This document shows, in pieces, positions 10,938-24,186 of a stretch of 64,000 nt of DNA. Position 1 is the stretch's first letter. Each line of letters starts with the position of its first letter. Origin of the DNA: Guyanagaster necrorhizus (lineage: Eukaryota; Basidiomycota; Agaricomycetes; Agaricales; Physalacriaceae); contig NW_025064880.1 in NCBI RefSeq assembly GCF_019112545.1, forward strand, positions 2,165,870-2,229,869, given 5' to 3'. The position numbers and the translations under genes are program-made. Under the pieces are notes generated by a model that was given only the letters and a program-made list of their open reading frames with translations, had not been told where the DNA came from and did not search any database.

Positions 10938-13379
10938 CAGAAAAGGCGAAAGAAGGCTAATCGTGACGCATAAATACGACGCAATCGCGAAACAATGTAG
11001 TGTAACTCACTGTCCAGCCGCTTACAACAAAGAGTATGGATACCCAGGTGAATGAACAAAGCTCTGGGGAGGATGGGGAGAAGGTTTTGTCGATAAGAAA
11101 TGCGACGTATAAATTTTGAGGGAGTGGTGGAATTCCGCCACTGAAAGGAAAAATGACCAGAAAGGCGGCCTAGAATATATAAAAATGGTGAAAAAATCGC
11201 CGGAGATGGTAACATGGATACACACAGGCAATGATGGACCACCACCAACAGATCAGACCCCGACCAAGAACAACGTGAAGAGATGATTCAATCCTTCGCT
11301 TGAAACCCTCTGAGCAACGAAGCAACGAAGAAAAGACGATAACGAGAAAGGCGGGTGGATATTACTGGCAGGATTACCACGGAACAGGAACGAACGGGGA
11401 AAAAAGAGTCAGGGAACCGGCAGCAACGGGATGGTAGATAAGTACTTACTGCAAGAGAAGACATACAAGTATCCACGATAAGGAAAGAAAAAGAGAAAGA
11501 ATGGTGAGGCACCTGCTGCGTCAGATGATGGACGCTCGAGCAGAGGAGTAACAAATAAATAATCATAGATGAATGGAAAAGGTTCGAGAGTCCTTGTAAT
11601 CTGGAACACGTGTGATGTGACGACGTCGTATATCATGTTCATTTTGGGACTTTCGATCACAGTTGCCGCCAATGCCGCTGGTCTCGCACTGACCTCGCAA
11701 TATTCTGCAAGTTCCTATGTCTGAACTCCGCAGTGTTGAGACTCAAGCATATCTCTTTTGATGATCACTACTTTTTCTAGCCAAATACTGATTATATTGA
11801 ACCTCATCATTCTTTGGGATCAGGGGCGCTCAGATATCATCAACACAGACCCGGGCATACGATATAACAGGCGCCCACATACACACCATTTGCGAAGCCA
11901 GACCCTCGGTGTATCCATTCTACGCTTGGATCTTGTCTAACTTTGACTAGACCATCTCAGCCGCTCTCTGTTACGAATGGTGGCCGAGAATGTTCATAGA
12001 GCCGTATGGAACCGAGCTCGCGATCGATTTTCCGACGCAGTCAACTGATCACTTATCACAGTATCATGATTTTTCATTTTAGAGCGTCACTGCTGGGACA
12101 TCCCCCCAAGTCACCGCAGCTTTATCTCGACAGTCTCCGGCGGATCACTCTATGCTGAGACCCGAGCACCCCAACGTCCTAGTAACGTACACACTACCGA
12201 GTAAGTATAAACCTCGGCCTTAAACTTGGTCTGCAGAAGCGGCGCTAACTGAAAACTAGACGAAGCGGATATTTCGATCGACCCTATGTACAACGGGTAA
12301 CGACGCGTTCTACAAATCCTACTTATCGAGCATCCGGCTCCTGCCAACATGCGAGACAGAAGATTCGTTCAGTAGTAACGTGGGAAGCAAACATTCCTCA
12401 GTGGCCCCTATACGATGACATTCAAGCGAATTGCTCAACACTAACTCTGGTACGGTTTATCTTACTGGGACCACGATCACAAGTCAAGTATTTCATCTCT
12501 GCATAATTATATCTCTCCTTCTTCCTGACACGTCGGACTCTGTTAAATCCTCGAGGTCGTATTCAAAAGGAGACCCACATACTTATAGCTTCTACCAGAG
12601 GTCACATTGGTCCTCTCTTCGCACCCTGCGTGGCATCCCGCGGACCTTCCGACGAACCATCACAATTTGGAAGCCGGATGAGGAGGAATCACGGTCCTGA
12701 CATCATCGTCATTCACTTATCATTTATGTGGACTGGAGCCTGTATTCATTTGTTCCTCTGTTGGAAGTTTCTCTTCGCATCCTGTGTAGCATTCCTCGCA
12801 CTTTCCGACGTACCGTCAGTCTTGAAAGATAGACCCGCCGATATTTATCCATTGAATTCACGCTTCACTGATAACGCACAGAATGATCATTACTGTGTGG
12901 GAAACCCCGTATTGTATGTGGACCCTAGCGCAAAGGGGTGACACCGTCGGGATTCCCATTATATGTATTTATGTAAAGCTCCTAACGTCAGGCCTCAGAA
13001 TCCGGCCTAGGATAAGGCTAGCCTAGACTTGAACATCGGTTTGTCTTGAACCATTCAGATGAAGTCAAAAAATGAAATTTCACATACCACATCAAGATTC
13101 AAATGAATAAGCAACGTCCGAGTCGAACAAATTTTCGTTGGCTCCTGAGTCCTAAACAACAATGTGGCGGCGCACCGACTTTGTGTCTATACATCCTCCA
13201 ACCGCAGGCTACCGCCCTCAACCCCCTCTCAACGCACTCACTGAAGCAATCGAACCAGCGGGATCTTCCCACGAGAAACGTAGAAGTCCCTCACAGGTCG
13301 CCAGTATACCCGGGCAGAAGAACGCAGCAGCCGCACTCTGCAGTGGGAAATATCAACCGAGTCGGTTTTAGGCTGTCTA
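10938..13379. other. Long intergenic region, no gene supported
   Basis: About 2.4 kb between the PP1-subunit start and the end of the zinc-cluster regulator. It should include the PP1-subunit promoter and leader. A decayed direct repeat lies at 12614-12818. The remaining frames are short with no recognisable domains. Confidence 0.5.
12614..12818. repeat. Degenerate direct repeat, two 49-bp copies about 156 bp apart
   Basis: Copies at 12614-12662 and 12770-12818 share about 40 of 49 positions (TCTCTTCGCA... to ...TCCGACGNACC). Weaker similarity extends upstream of each copy. It could be a decayed tandem duplication or a mobile-element relic. Confidence 0.6.
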
Positions 13380-15547
13380 TCAACTTGTCGATCCTTGCAT
13401 CTGCTGTAGCTCTTGCTCAATCTTCTTGGCATGCTCGCCTAGACGGACAGGGGAAAACCTGTCAGTGATACATCCATAATAAGCCATGACGAAGAAGCTT
13501 TTACGTACCCGCAATTGGGAAAAAGGCGCTCAGCATCTTCATAGCATTAATTAACACGTCCAGTTCTTGTTCGGCAATAGAAACAGTGTATGTGTCCGAT
13601 CCACCTGGATTCTGGTTTGCCATATGGATGGATCTTATGTATTCCTTCGCTACGCAGGTCCAGGTAGCCTAAGTGCCAATTTTTAGAACACGAAAATCGT
13701 GCCACCAAAATGAAGACGCACGAATAGGGTAGGTTCCAAGAACTCATAATCGTCATTGCTCAGCTGGCGCACGAGCGACAGAACAGTCCTCATGCCCTTC
13801 TGCGTCTCCTCCTCATTCACGTCCTTGTAGAGATATATGAGCGCGCCATGGACCGCACTATGGATGGCGAACAGCTCAACGTCTATAAACGGTGCCTGCG
13901 TCCGCCAAGGTTCGAAGCCAAGAAAGGCAGGCAACGAGGCGTATAGCCGTTTTAATGCAATTTCAGCAGCGTTGTAATTGGCCCAATAATCGTCGTTCTT
14001 ATTGGAGACTGTCAAACGGTGAAACGGGGGAAAGATATGGCGCATAACGGAATTATCCTTACCGGAAGACATACGACTTGCCCTTTCTAGTAGGGCCACT
14101 GCTTTGGCTCGAAGAAGTGGAATGTAAGTAGAAGCATCCTGGTAAATGTTTGCTGCGTCAATATGAAGAGAAGAGAAGTAGAGACAGACAACTCACGATC
14201 CCCGGCTCGGGCGGCATTGGCCACGGGGTCTTTATGCGCGAATTATGACTGTCACCGTCGGGTAGCGCCAACGGAAGACCATTTGCAATTGTCCAACACC
14301 TATCCACAATGAACACCTGCCAGAAAGCTGCAATCCTGTCACGCATCTCCTCCTGGGACTGAGGCGCGGGTATAGGAATAGTCGAAACAGTTGCTTGTTG
14401 ATAGGTGGAGGAAGATGACGCGGTCGAGTCATACGGCGCCGACGCAATCTGATGCAGACCGATACCGACGGCGAGGCGTGCGGCGGAAAAAGCGTGACAG
14501 TAACCCTCGAGAAAACGAGAGTTGATGTATAGGTATACGGCAAGAAGACACGAGGTTTCGATAATGTCTACGAGACGATCGGAGCTGTCGAGCGCCAGGG
14601 TTATTTCGGTTAGCGCATTGTTGAAAAATATAGGCTCGAGACCGGAGTAGTAGGGAGACCGGGCGAAATGGCATCCGAGGAGGTAAATAGCGTTCATGAG
14701 AGCAGGATGAGGTTCGGGACGGAAGAGGGCAGCTGGCACGGACTCATCGAACCTCGAAATATCCCCTTCGAAGGAGAATTGATGGCGGTGTCGCAGAAAT
14801 ATATTTATTCTACACAGAACAGTCAGCAGATGTCTATCAACCACGAAGCGCGCGCGACGTACAGAATCGTCCTATGTTCGTGTGGCAACGGTGTTTTGGG
14901 ATCCCATTGTGGGAAGGAGGACGGAGCAAAGTTTGGATCTGCATGTGTGGACACGGGGTACGTGTCAGGGTTGATTTCGAATCCTGATGCTGGAATATCA
15001 TTCCCCTCAAGGAAAGGCGCAAGCTGAGACGAAGATGCTGTTACGGAAGGCCACAGTTGGTCTGCAGACCCATCTCCGAAGAGCCCGGGAAAAGTAACGA
15101 GATCGACAGAACTTGAAGAGGACGATGGCGAATTGGCGGACCATGCAGGATCGATGGTGTTCCAGTCCTGAAATGTGGTTGATAAGGCGTTAAAATCCCC
15201 ATCAGTGATGGCTGAGGGAGGGAACGGCGCGAGAATGGCACTCTGTGGCATCGTTGATGGCCCCGCCTCGGCTGGTGACGTCTCGGCGCTCGATGTCTGT
15301 GACGAATGCGACGGCTCGGATTCGAGCTCACGAAGTCTGGTCTCCAGCATCATCAGCTTCTCCTGCAACTTTTGGGTCCTGCTCTTGACCATCATGTCGT
15401 CGTATTCGCATTCGTCCGCTCGATTCATCTTCGTACATTGACGGCATACTGGGCGCCCTCCGTCGCATTTCTACGGCCGGTTCAGAGATACGTTGCAGAA
15501 CCAAAAGGTGCATGCTTACTGACCAGTTTCCTCTTCCTGCAGTACAT
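13380..15547 (-). CDS. Zn2Cys6 fungal transcription factor
   Basis: Six exons: 15547-15524, 15470-14863, 14809-14197, 14138-13722, 13668-13509 and 13438-13380, with GT-AG introns of 53-70 nt and consistent phases; 626 residues. The N-terminus carries the zinc cluster across the first intron: CRKRKL|KCDGGRPVCRQC then TKMNRADEC, followed by a coiled-coil linker (TQKLQEKLMMLETRLRELE). The middle (INIFLRHRHQFSF, HPALMNAIYLLGCHF, AFWQVFIVDRC) matches the fungal-specific transcription-factor regulatory domain. The C-terminus is a short acidic/Gln helix. Five of six zinc cysteines are visible. The first, expected three residues before MYC, would fall at a Pro codon upstream of the only usable ATG, and an in-frame TAA sits just before it. 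Either a first exon is missed or the cluster is damaged. Target genes are unknown. Confidence 0.85.
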
Positions 15548-17604
15548 CGGATATGAACATTAGATCAGTCGGTAATCATAGGTTGGTGACTGACCGACAA
15601 CATAAACAGGCTAAGCCCCGAGCTAAGGATGCTGCTGTCTTTGGCATTAGAAGAGAATTCTAAGAGTGGAAAACAAGAAAGAGAGTGTTCAGGGAAGGAT
15701 TTATAGTTTATATGAACTGAGCGTCCATGATCACGGCAAGAAGGAAATTGATCCGCAAACAACAACATGGCATTGAAAGAAGGCATTGAAAGAAGATATT
15801 TGGGTTCATGAAACTGATAACGCATGCATTCAGCTGATCCCCTGAATTCGATATTAGTGGACGTACTGATAACTATTCTACTTTGAGCTCCACCTATTCA
15901 TCGTCTGTTTGCTTTGCTTTTCTCAGTTTCCAAATGCAGACAGGACATCACAATACAGTCCGAGTCAGATTCAGAGGTGCGGGAGCCGCTCGGAAGCGTC
16001 CTTCCGGCGTCAAGGGGCCCACACTGACGCGGTCAAGTTTATATAACTACGAAATCATCTCAGAAATTCACTGATGAGTCCAAATTCTGACCGTAAATCA
16101 CGTTCCTTGCAAGAATTATATTAACCAGGGTCAACGATATCTATCGTTGCCATGCGTCCCACAGCAGATCGCCAAGGTCGCGAACTCGAGCGCTGATACA
16201 ATCGAAAATAGCACCGCGCATTTTTGTTGATCGGCCCCGAAATCCAATCCTTCGAAAGTCCCCTGCGTATGCTAAAAAGTCAACAAACGTTCTCAAAGAT
16301 GCGAATAACGCGGAACCGCCAGAGTCAATGCCCTTCAACGGTTTAAAGTGTGTGTGTCTCTGTGGATTTCCCCCATCAATGTTCCAGGAACTTCCCTGCT
16401 GTTTCTTGAGAATTCAGCTCAGCGTCGCCACGCAGCGATTGAATTTAGAGTTTGGAATTGAAAAGCCGAAAAAGCCATCATAATCAAAGCGCAGCTTAGT
16501 CAGCTCCATCTTAATCGGTCTGGTGGCACCTAGCGGCCGAGTCTTTCGGTGTCCGTAAAAACTCCTTCCTTCTATCCGTCCATCCATCCTTCCGACTTGG
16601 TGTTCGCGCTATTCTCACTGACATGCCAGCCTATCGTTATACGGCTCGGTCGGGTGAGTTTGCAAGAGTGAGTCATCCTGTTTCTTTAATCAACCACACA
16701 CCTTTTGACTCCAGTTATCACTTCAATTGTTCATCCAGGGTTTTGGCCCCGCTTGAAACCCACCAGGGGGTGGGGAGGGGGACCCTTGTACCTGAAGATT
16801 GACGCACAAAGTGCCTGATTACAGAACGTAACTCGTTCATGAAGAGGGAAAACCCGAACAAGCAGCATGCATTAGTTTTCTGTCCCAAGTAACGCGCCAT
16901 TTGGATGCTTGCTTACAGCCGCCGATATATGGCCATCAAAATTCACTGCCTTGCGCCTGTTTAGCACTATCGGCCGACTTTCGTTATTTTATCTTTGAAC
17001 GCGCGTCAACCCAAAAAGTCCACTCGGTCGTTTCCGACACTGGTACTTACTCACCGTCATCGCAGTTAGAGGTAGTCCTTCAAGTTAGATTCAAACGTAT
17101 AAAATATTTGCGTTCATGACGGAATTCCGAACATCGGTGCGTCATCAAGTGAGACTGTAAGAGTAAACTAATCTACCTTTGGTAGCTCAAGTAAAGTATG
17201 GAAAGTAAGGAAATAAAGACGAGTGAGAAGATTAAGACAAGGAGAGGTGAGATAGGAAGATGACATTTGTATGACATTCATATTATCTTTCTTTTTTAAT
17301 GATGGTGGACATAGACTTCACTTGTATTCAGCCCATATCTTCCCGGCCAGTCAAGTCCAGGATGCACGACGTCTCAGTGATTAGTGTTTTGGTGGCTTGT
17401 TGGCGTAAGAACGATATGCGGGACGTGACTCAAAGATGTCACACCGCACCCTCTGCGGACAGTTGCCTCGCGCTATGAATGCGGGACGTTTCTCATTTAA
17501 TTGATGCAATTCAAGTGTCCCTTCTTCCATGGTATAGCAAATGGATGGATAGATGAACCTCCACGATTGCCACAAGGCCTCTATAGTAAATATCCTCCCC
17601 CCAT
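15548..17604. other. Intergenic, no gene supported
   Basis: About 2 kb holding the zinc-cluster gene promoter and the adenylate kinase 3' flank. No frame shows a domain or consistent splice structure. A 5' exon of the regulator could hide just upstream of 15548. Confidence 0.45.
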
Positions 17605-18572
<968 letters not shown>

Positions 18573-19420
18573 CGTGCAGAACGTTGCAGATGGAAGTAAC
18601 GGTGGTAGGGTGGCGGGGGGGAGGAAAAACAACGGGCGGAAATGTTTACCTGGGGAAAAGCCAACGCGTCACTATATAATCCCCCCACAAAATGTCGGCC
18701 GGAGTTTCCCGCGTCGGGTATCCGGCCGGCAGGGGCCTCCTCCTCGAGCTCCTTTTTATATTCCGTTCAGCTCCTTGGCAAACGTGATTCCGTGTTGGGA
18801 ATGCTACGGTCTCGATGGGCTACTCTTTATCATCCTAAGAAAAAAAAAAAAGTAACTTCGGACTTTGTTGCGGCTCCTACTGGCCGCACTGGTGGCTCAT
18901 CAGCGGTATCGTCCGGCTAACCTCAGTGTACGAAACATTGCATTCCACCTTTCAAGTTCATCACGCGCTGCAACATTTCAAATTTAATCATTAATACTCT
19001 CCTCTCGGTTGGCTGTGATAGAGGTCGCTGGCGGCTGGCGATTTGTCGTAACTCGGTGTTCGCCTTGGTTGCAATAACGACACGTTAGTCCGTCGGTTGC
19101 GGAGACTTTGAACTGCGCGTACTGGCAGCGCCGCTTTACATACTTCTGGCACACGTTTCCCTTTTCTTAAATGTAGTATGTACACCAACCTGCTCCAGAC
19201 ACATAAGACGCATCCTTCTCATGCGCCAGTGCGCTTTAGGTGCTCACTTAGGAACTGGGTCCATCAAGAGTTGTTGCAGGCCTATTCACAAGTCAAAGCA
19301 GGATATATATATATTCAAAAAGCAAAGCAAAAGCAAACACGAAAATCAAAACATGAATTTACATGATGAATCAGAAAACATGTCCTCTGCTGACGGTCAG
19401 GATCCATGACTGCTCCCTCC
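18573..19420. other. Intergenic, no gene seen
   Basis: Adenylate kinase promoter side. It contains an A-run near 18840 and a short TA-repeat near 19303. No convincing coding frame. Confidence 0.5.
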
Positions 19421-19939
19421 CTACTCGCTCCCTCCTCCTCCCTGCCCAGTACCACCATCATCAGCATGACTCGCAAGGACCGGATCATTTGAGTTCTGGT
19501 CACCCAAGCTGTGATGTGTGAACCCATCAGATCCTGAATACACACCACCGCGTGCATGATTGTCAGTGTCACTCGGGGTGTTGAATAGGAAGAAACGAAA
19601 GATTGCTGTAAAATGGTGGAAGTATGCATGATCATAAAGGATATGGAAGACACCAGAAAGGATGTCTAGAATAGTTCGGCGGGTAGGGAGGGACTGCGCT
19701 TGGCGCTCAACATCCTGTTCGATCCTTTGAGGGACTACATCAATAGGATCATTATTGGATTGCAGGAGCAAGCAAACTATTTGGCGTACTGTCGAAAAAT
19801 GATTGGTATACATGAGTTGGTACCGTTGTCGCGCGCGCAATTCCAATGACTCACGTATTGCTACACCGCTGAGCATAACAAGGAGAGCGAGAAAGCTGAG
19901 CTCTCTATCGAGGAAAGTTGACATCGAGATGATGGGCAT
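19421..19939 (-). CDS. Hypothetical protein, about 172 residues
   Basis: Single open frame on the minus strand from an ATG at 19939 (alternative ATG at 19924). The first 30 residues include a hydrophobic stretch (FLALLVMLSGVAI) that could be a membrane anchor. The centre is helical with a patch TRRTILDILSGVFHILYD, and the tail is Gly/Asp-rich low complexity. I do not recognise a family. The coding assignment rests on frame length and amino-acid composition only. Confidence 0.4.
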   Translation of the reverse strand: MPIISMSTFLDRELSFLALLVMLSGVAIRESLELRARQRYQLMYTNHFSTVRQIVCLLLQSNNDPIDVVPQRIEQDVERQAQSLPTRRTILDILSGVFHILYDHAYFHHFTAIFRFFLFNTPSDTDNHARGGVYSGSDGFTHHSLGDQNSNDPVLASHADDGGTGQGGGGSE

Positions 19940-20198
19940 TAAGCGAAGCAGGGCAGTAGCCCATATATAATGTCCCGGTCGAAATATATTCAAAAAAAGA
20001 ACGACATCTCAAAAAATACATACGCCTAACCGATGCCCGGCCATGAGGGACGTCTGGAACCCCGCACAGTGACCCCGTGTGGGGGACCCCTTGGTCCATA
20101 TATCAAAACCTTGTAATCGATTCGAGCTGTTGTGCACAAATGAGTGGAGTGGATCCATTTTTAGACGAACCACGCACCGGTTACGACAGTGCATTAGG

Positions 20199-20770
20199 TT
20201 AATCCGTGTCTCCTCGTAAAACTACCGCTGGCACCTTCCATGATTTCTTGGAGGAGAACCCCGCGACGATACCATGAGGGAATTTCCCGTCTGCACGAAC
20301 CCTCAGTGAAATGACTGCCCAGAAATCATGCTCTCCAGAAACACAAACACCGGCTGAAGAGTAATCACTTATCCCAAATCCCAAAGCCAGATCATGGGTT
20401 GGGTTATGCCCGAGGAGCTGTGAAAGTCTTCTACGACCTGTCAAACAGACTTTTGATATCGCTCTCACTCGAAATTCGAAGTAGCCCCAATAGAAACAGC
20501 ACCGGCCGTTTCGACGTCAAGGACTCTGTCCCTCGTCGTGGACGTTAGATTCAAAGCAGCGCTGGTTAGAGTCGCAACTGATATTGATAAGAGCACTCTA
20601 GCTTCTATGGAATGGCAGCGCATACGGTCTATATCCAAAGATAGGGAGTAAGGGACCCAATTCACGAACGACGTTGGGCCGTTGAATTCCCCCGGCCAAT
20701 GAACAGTAAGAAAGAAAAACCTGGTCGCTACACCAGATAATGATTCATGAATTGAATCAAACAGGTGCAT
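20199..20770 (-). other. Possible decayed or unresolved minus-strand gene
   Basis: Two adjacent minus frames (20770-20465 and 20468-20199) could be joined by a GT-AG intron of about 65 nt (…GCCG|GTGCTG … GACAG|GTCG). The second contains a plausible soluble-protein stretch (GEHDFWAVISLRVRADG). A plus-strand frame over part of the same region also looks protein-like, so the strand is uncertain. No family recognised. Confidence 0.2.
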
Positions 20771-21870
20771 TATCGATAGGACAGAGGCGGTGCTTTCACA
20801 GAAGGGAGGGTTCGTTTATGCAATGGAGACATCGCCTTAGGATCAGTGTCGTTCTAGTACGAAGACGGACTTTGTGAACTGCGGCCGTTGATTCGGACGC
20901 TCCTATGACTTTTTCTTCTTATCAAGAGTTCAAGCCGTTTGACTGGATGAAATCTCACCATAAAGGTGCCCCGGCGTTGTGGTGGCTAATGTCCGACGGA
21001 TCTACATGGTTTTTCCAAAAGATAACTCCCGGACGAGGAAAAGGTTCGCGAGGCTGTAGCAGCTTTTGTGTTCTGTCAAGTAGACTATCGTGTGTCGTTC
21101 TAGTGTAAGATTCGAAGCTGAAACATGCAGGAAGAGCTGCGGCCGACATTGAAAAGAACACTTACACGAGGGGGGGGGGGTTCGATATATTCCAGTCACT
21201 TTCTTTTTCTGATGAACTTGCAACAACGACAGAAGGTTCTTTCCAGCGATGGTTTATCACAGATCCGCAGCTGGTATTTTTACGCCTTCAGGCTGTTGAA
21301 TGGTGGAGTCCGACACTGCCAGTGATTTACACGAGGGAAGACTGGTGGTTCGGTCTGCTATATTGCAATCAAGGCAGTGTACGCCGACACCTCTCTGAAC
21401 ACTTCCAGAAGTTGATGACGAATCAGCAGAACACACTGACCATGAGGCCCATTAATCAAGTCCTTCGAGGCTGTTGGATCCCTGCTGCGCAAGGTCGTCG
21501 AATGAATCATGAGGATCAGATAGGTGAACTATTGGTGTCGCCGTTGCACAGCACAGCAGAGTGAAGAAGACACACAGCTTCGGTAGATCAGATGTATGTG
21601 ACCAGAAGAACGATAAAGTTGGGCTCTGGGCCCAGGGTGTTTGGAGAACCCGATCTGTAAATTTCCTAAGAACAGCAGTTTTTTCCAAGATGTAGCACAG
21701 ATCGATTACTGATAGCGCGGAAGATACCGATTGGAAAATGAGAGGGGGGAAAGGATACTGCTCAAACTTGCAAAGCGATTTACAAGGAAGCGGCTGTGTT
21801 GAAAGTTGGTCAAGCTTGGCTGGGACTTCCACCTCAGATTTTCCTATTTGGGTCTTAAACAAGCACGATC
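20771..21870. other. Intergenic, possible coding relic
   Basis: No intact gene. A plus frame at 20905-21108 contains HHKGAPALWWLMSDG, which reads like part of a protein, but it runs out quickly and has no splice partner I can defend. A run of G residues lies near 21172-21181. Confidence 0.35.
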
Positions 21871-22605
21871 ATGTCGCCTCACGCGCTGTCGTCGAAGCAA
21901 GAGAGAAAACTCGTCGACTATCTAGATGACAGCTTCCTCACTATGATGAGAGGCTACAAAATGCGGTCAGTCAGTGCGCATTAATAATCGAAATATTCAG
22001 ACGTCGTATGCAGCTCGCAGTCCACGTCGCATCTACCCACTCTTCAGCTCTATCTGGAGGCAGCGACGAAGCTGCTGCTAATGATACTGCAGATCCCACC
22101 TGTTGACCCGTCGACGTCGCTTCGGACGTCGTACCTCCTCCATCTCACCAACGACGTGCTGAGTTCCATCGTGGGGTACCCACCTAATCCACAGAATGCC
22201 GCGGACCTCATGGACTGGCTGGATGACCTTGATCAGGCTTGGCTAGCGGTTCTACAATCCCAGGTGTGGGATCCCAAAGAGGGCCTCGGTGTCGATCTGG
22301 TGATTGACGTCGATTCCGTCGCGGCTGGGGTCAAGTCTTCTCCACTGAGTCAGACGGAGCGAACGCGCCTGAGAAGTTTACTCCTCGGCGGGGTTGAGAC
22401 GCTCGAGGAATGGCTGTTTGGGTGGGAAGGCGACGGTGATAGTAGTGGAAATATTCTGGAGAGCACGGGTTTGCAGGCGGCGTTTGACGAGGTATTTTCT
22501 CGGACACTCGATGAGCTGGGCGGGTTAGGCGGATTGAATTTGGATCGGATTACTTTGGACGATGCTTGTACACCAGAACAGTTGACTGAAGAAATGGAAA
22601 TGTAA
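21871..22605 (+). CDS. Conserved-looking hypothetical protein, about 228 residues
   Basis: Two exons, 21871-21965 and 22014-22605, with a 48-nt GT-AG intron (21966-22013) carrying a good branch site (TTAATAATC). The protein starts MSPHALSSKQERKLVDYLDD, continues through a helical, Leu-rich centre (LYLEAATKLLLMILQIPP) and has acidic segments (WLDDLDQAWLAVLQ) before ending EEMEM. No known domain is apparent. The end is uncertain: a donor at 22601 could splice to a downstream frame open to 22936, but that extension looks non-coding, so the nearest stop is used. Confidence 0.65.
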
Positions 22606-22917
22606 GTTTATCGGAAAAGCTACGGTTCCTGGCCAGAGCATCTGACGAGAACCTGAAATTGAATTCTTTGATAGAGAGAGTGCCACTGCATCACGTGTGC
22701 ATCGATTTTGTCAAAGTCCAAATCAGGTCATGAACGACTCACTCAGAACTGGTACCTGTCTTGGACAACCCCCTCGCGTCTGTCATGCGCAATCCCCTGC
22801 CTTCTGTATCGCTCGCAGACCTTTAAAGGGTTCTTTACCACTGGGAATACCGTTAATACCCGAGTATGCCCCCATTCCCATGCATCATCATCTCACTGAC
22901 TACCGTAGCGGCTCATC

Positions 22918-23799
22918 ATGGAACGCTGTCCAGTAGATATCTGTAACGAAATATTTTCCTACGCCTGCACGGACAACGGCTACACAGGCCGCTCACTATC
23001 CCTCGTCTCCAAATTCGTGCGGGCAACCTCGGAAATGAATAGACTGCAATCGATTTCTATCATTGGCTACGAACAGCTTGTGGCGTTTGCAGCTGCCTTG
23101 GAGCATACCCCCCCGCACTTTCGCCGTGTACGGTATATCTTTATTTCTGCACACGCTCGTTCGTCGGCAGAGAACCCCAAGGCTTTCACTTCCGAGTACT
23201 CGCGACGAGCCAAGGCCTACGCCGCCTTTGAGCAGATCCTGCGGTACATAAACGGGTCTGTCGAGGTGCTGCACGCTTTTTTCATTTTCTTCCGCCCGTT
23301 TCCCCTGTTACCCGTCAATCTCCCCCTGCTCCGGGAGCTGACGCTCTACGGTTCGCTCGACGGGCGCCCCGACGTCGATGAGCGGCTCCAGTTCCCCTGT
23401 CTTCGCCACCTGTATCTCTCCGCACTCTCCTCCCCTTCCTACCTTACAGGCCAGATCTCAAAGCTCACGCCAGGGCTGGTCAATCTGCGGTTAGCAGCTC
23501 CGGAGCGTTCGCAGTCGTTCGTTCCTGAGCTGGAGGAGACCTTGCAGAAACTAGAGGAGGAGTCGGCTTTGCCGTTGCGAAAGGTTTTCGTGCATTGTCC
23601 CTTGAAGCCACAGGATAACTGGTTGAATATGATGGACCTCTATGAGGAGACGATGGCGGCGCTCACGCGTCTTTTATCTCAGCACCAGCAACGCTTGGTG
23701 TTATTGTCCCCTTTGCGCATGGGTCTCTTTCGTACAGTAACCATACAAGACGCGGAGATAGCATGGTCGGAAAGTATATCTGGGCATTGCTGGTGGTAA
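22918..23799 (+). CDS. F-box-like / LRR-type protein of the agaric expanded family
   Basis: Single-exon frame of 293 residues. It opens MERCPVDICNEIFSYACTD, an F-box-like helix pair (P-x-(D/E)-I-x-x-x-I-F) followed by SLSLVSKFVR, typical of the very large F-box families of mushroom genomes. The remainder has degenerate leucine-rich strands (LPLLRELTLYG, FPCLRHLYLSALSS, LTPGLVNLRLAAPE) that probably form a substrate-recognition horseshoe. Such proteins usually bind Skp1 in SCF ubiquitin ligases; the substrate is unknown. The frame is intact. Confidence 0.75.
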   Translation: MERCPVDICNEIFSYACTDNGYTGRSLSLVSKFVRATSEMNRLQSISIIGYEQLVAFAAALEHTPPHFRRVRYIFISAHARSSAENPKAFTSEYSRRAKAYAAFEQILRYINGSVEVLHAFFIFFRPFPLLPVNLPLLRELTLYGSLDGRPDVDERLQFPCLRHLYLSALSSPSYLTGQISKLTPGLVNLRLAAPERSQSFVPELEETLQKLEEESALPLRKVFVHCPLKPQDNWLNMMDLYEETMAALTRLLSQHQQRLVLLSPLRMGLFRTVTIQDAEIAWSESISGHCWW

Positions 23800-24186
23800 G
23801 ACCCGCAGGATCTCGGCGGCTTTGAGGACCTGAGCCCGAAGCAAGATGGCAGACCGGCAGTTTGATATCCTATGTATGATGCTTCTTTTCTACCGATATC
23901 CAATACCATTCTGTTCAACAGTCACGATGATGATAGGTAGTACAAGTGTACGCGTACTAGGGAGGATAGAGATAAAGAACGTCCTTGACTGGAAACCCGT
24001 ACCAAGCCATTATCATCAACATCATCACAGGTACCTCATCAACATTTCAACGACCCTGGATAACCACTAATCATCCTTCTTCTTTGCCTGTTTCTTTCCT
24101 TCTTCATGATCTTCTTCTCGCCATGCACGCAAGTTGGAACGCTAATCAAGGGCTAGGGCTGAACATAAGCAAGCGGCGGCGGTCCT

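Noticed and set aside
16620..16760. Possible tiny gene starting MPAYRYTARS with a GTGAGT donor
   Set aside because: Only ten codons before the donor and no credible continuation downstream.
20199..20900. Resemblance of some phrases to large-subunit rRNA or a structured RNA
   Set aside because: No extended match to conserved rRNA helices that I can recall and no flanking rRNA domains; left as an unresolved possible gene.
22606..22936. Extra 3' exon for the 21871-22605 gene
   Set aside because: A donor (GTAAGT at 22601) and an acceptor near 22676 exist, but the resulting frame is compositionally poor, runs into the next gene's start and adds no recognisable motif.
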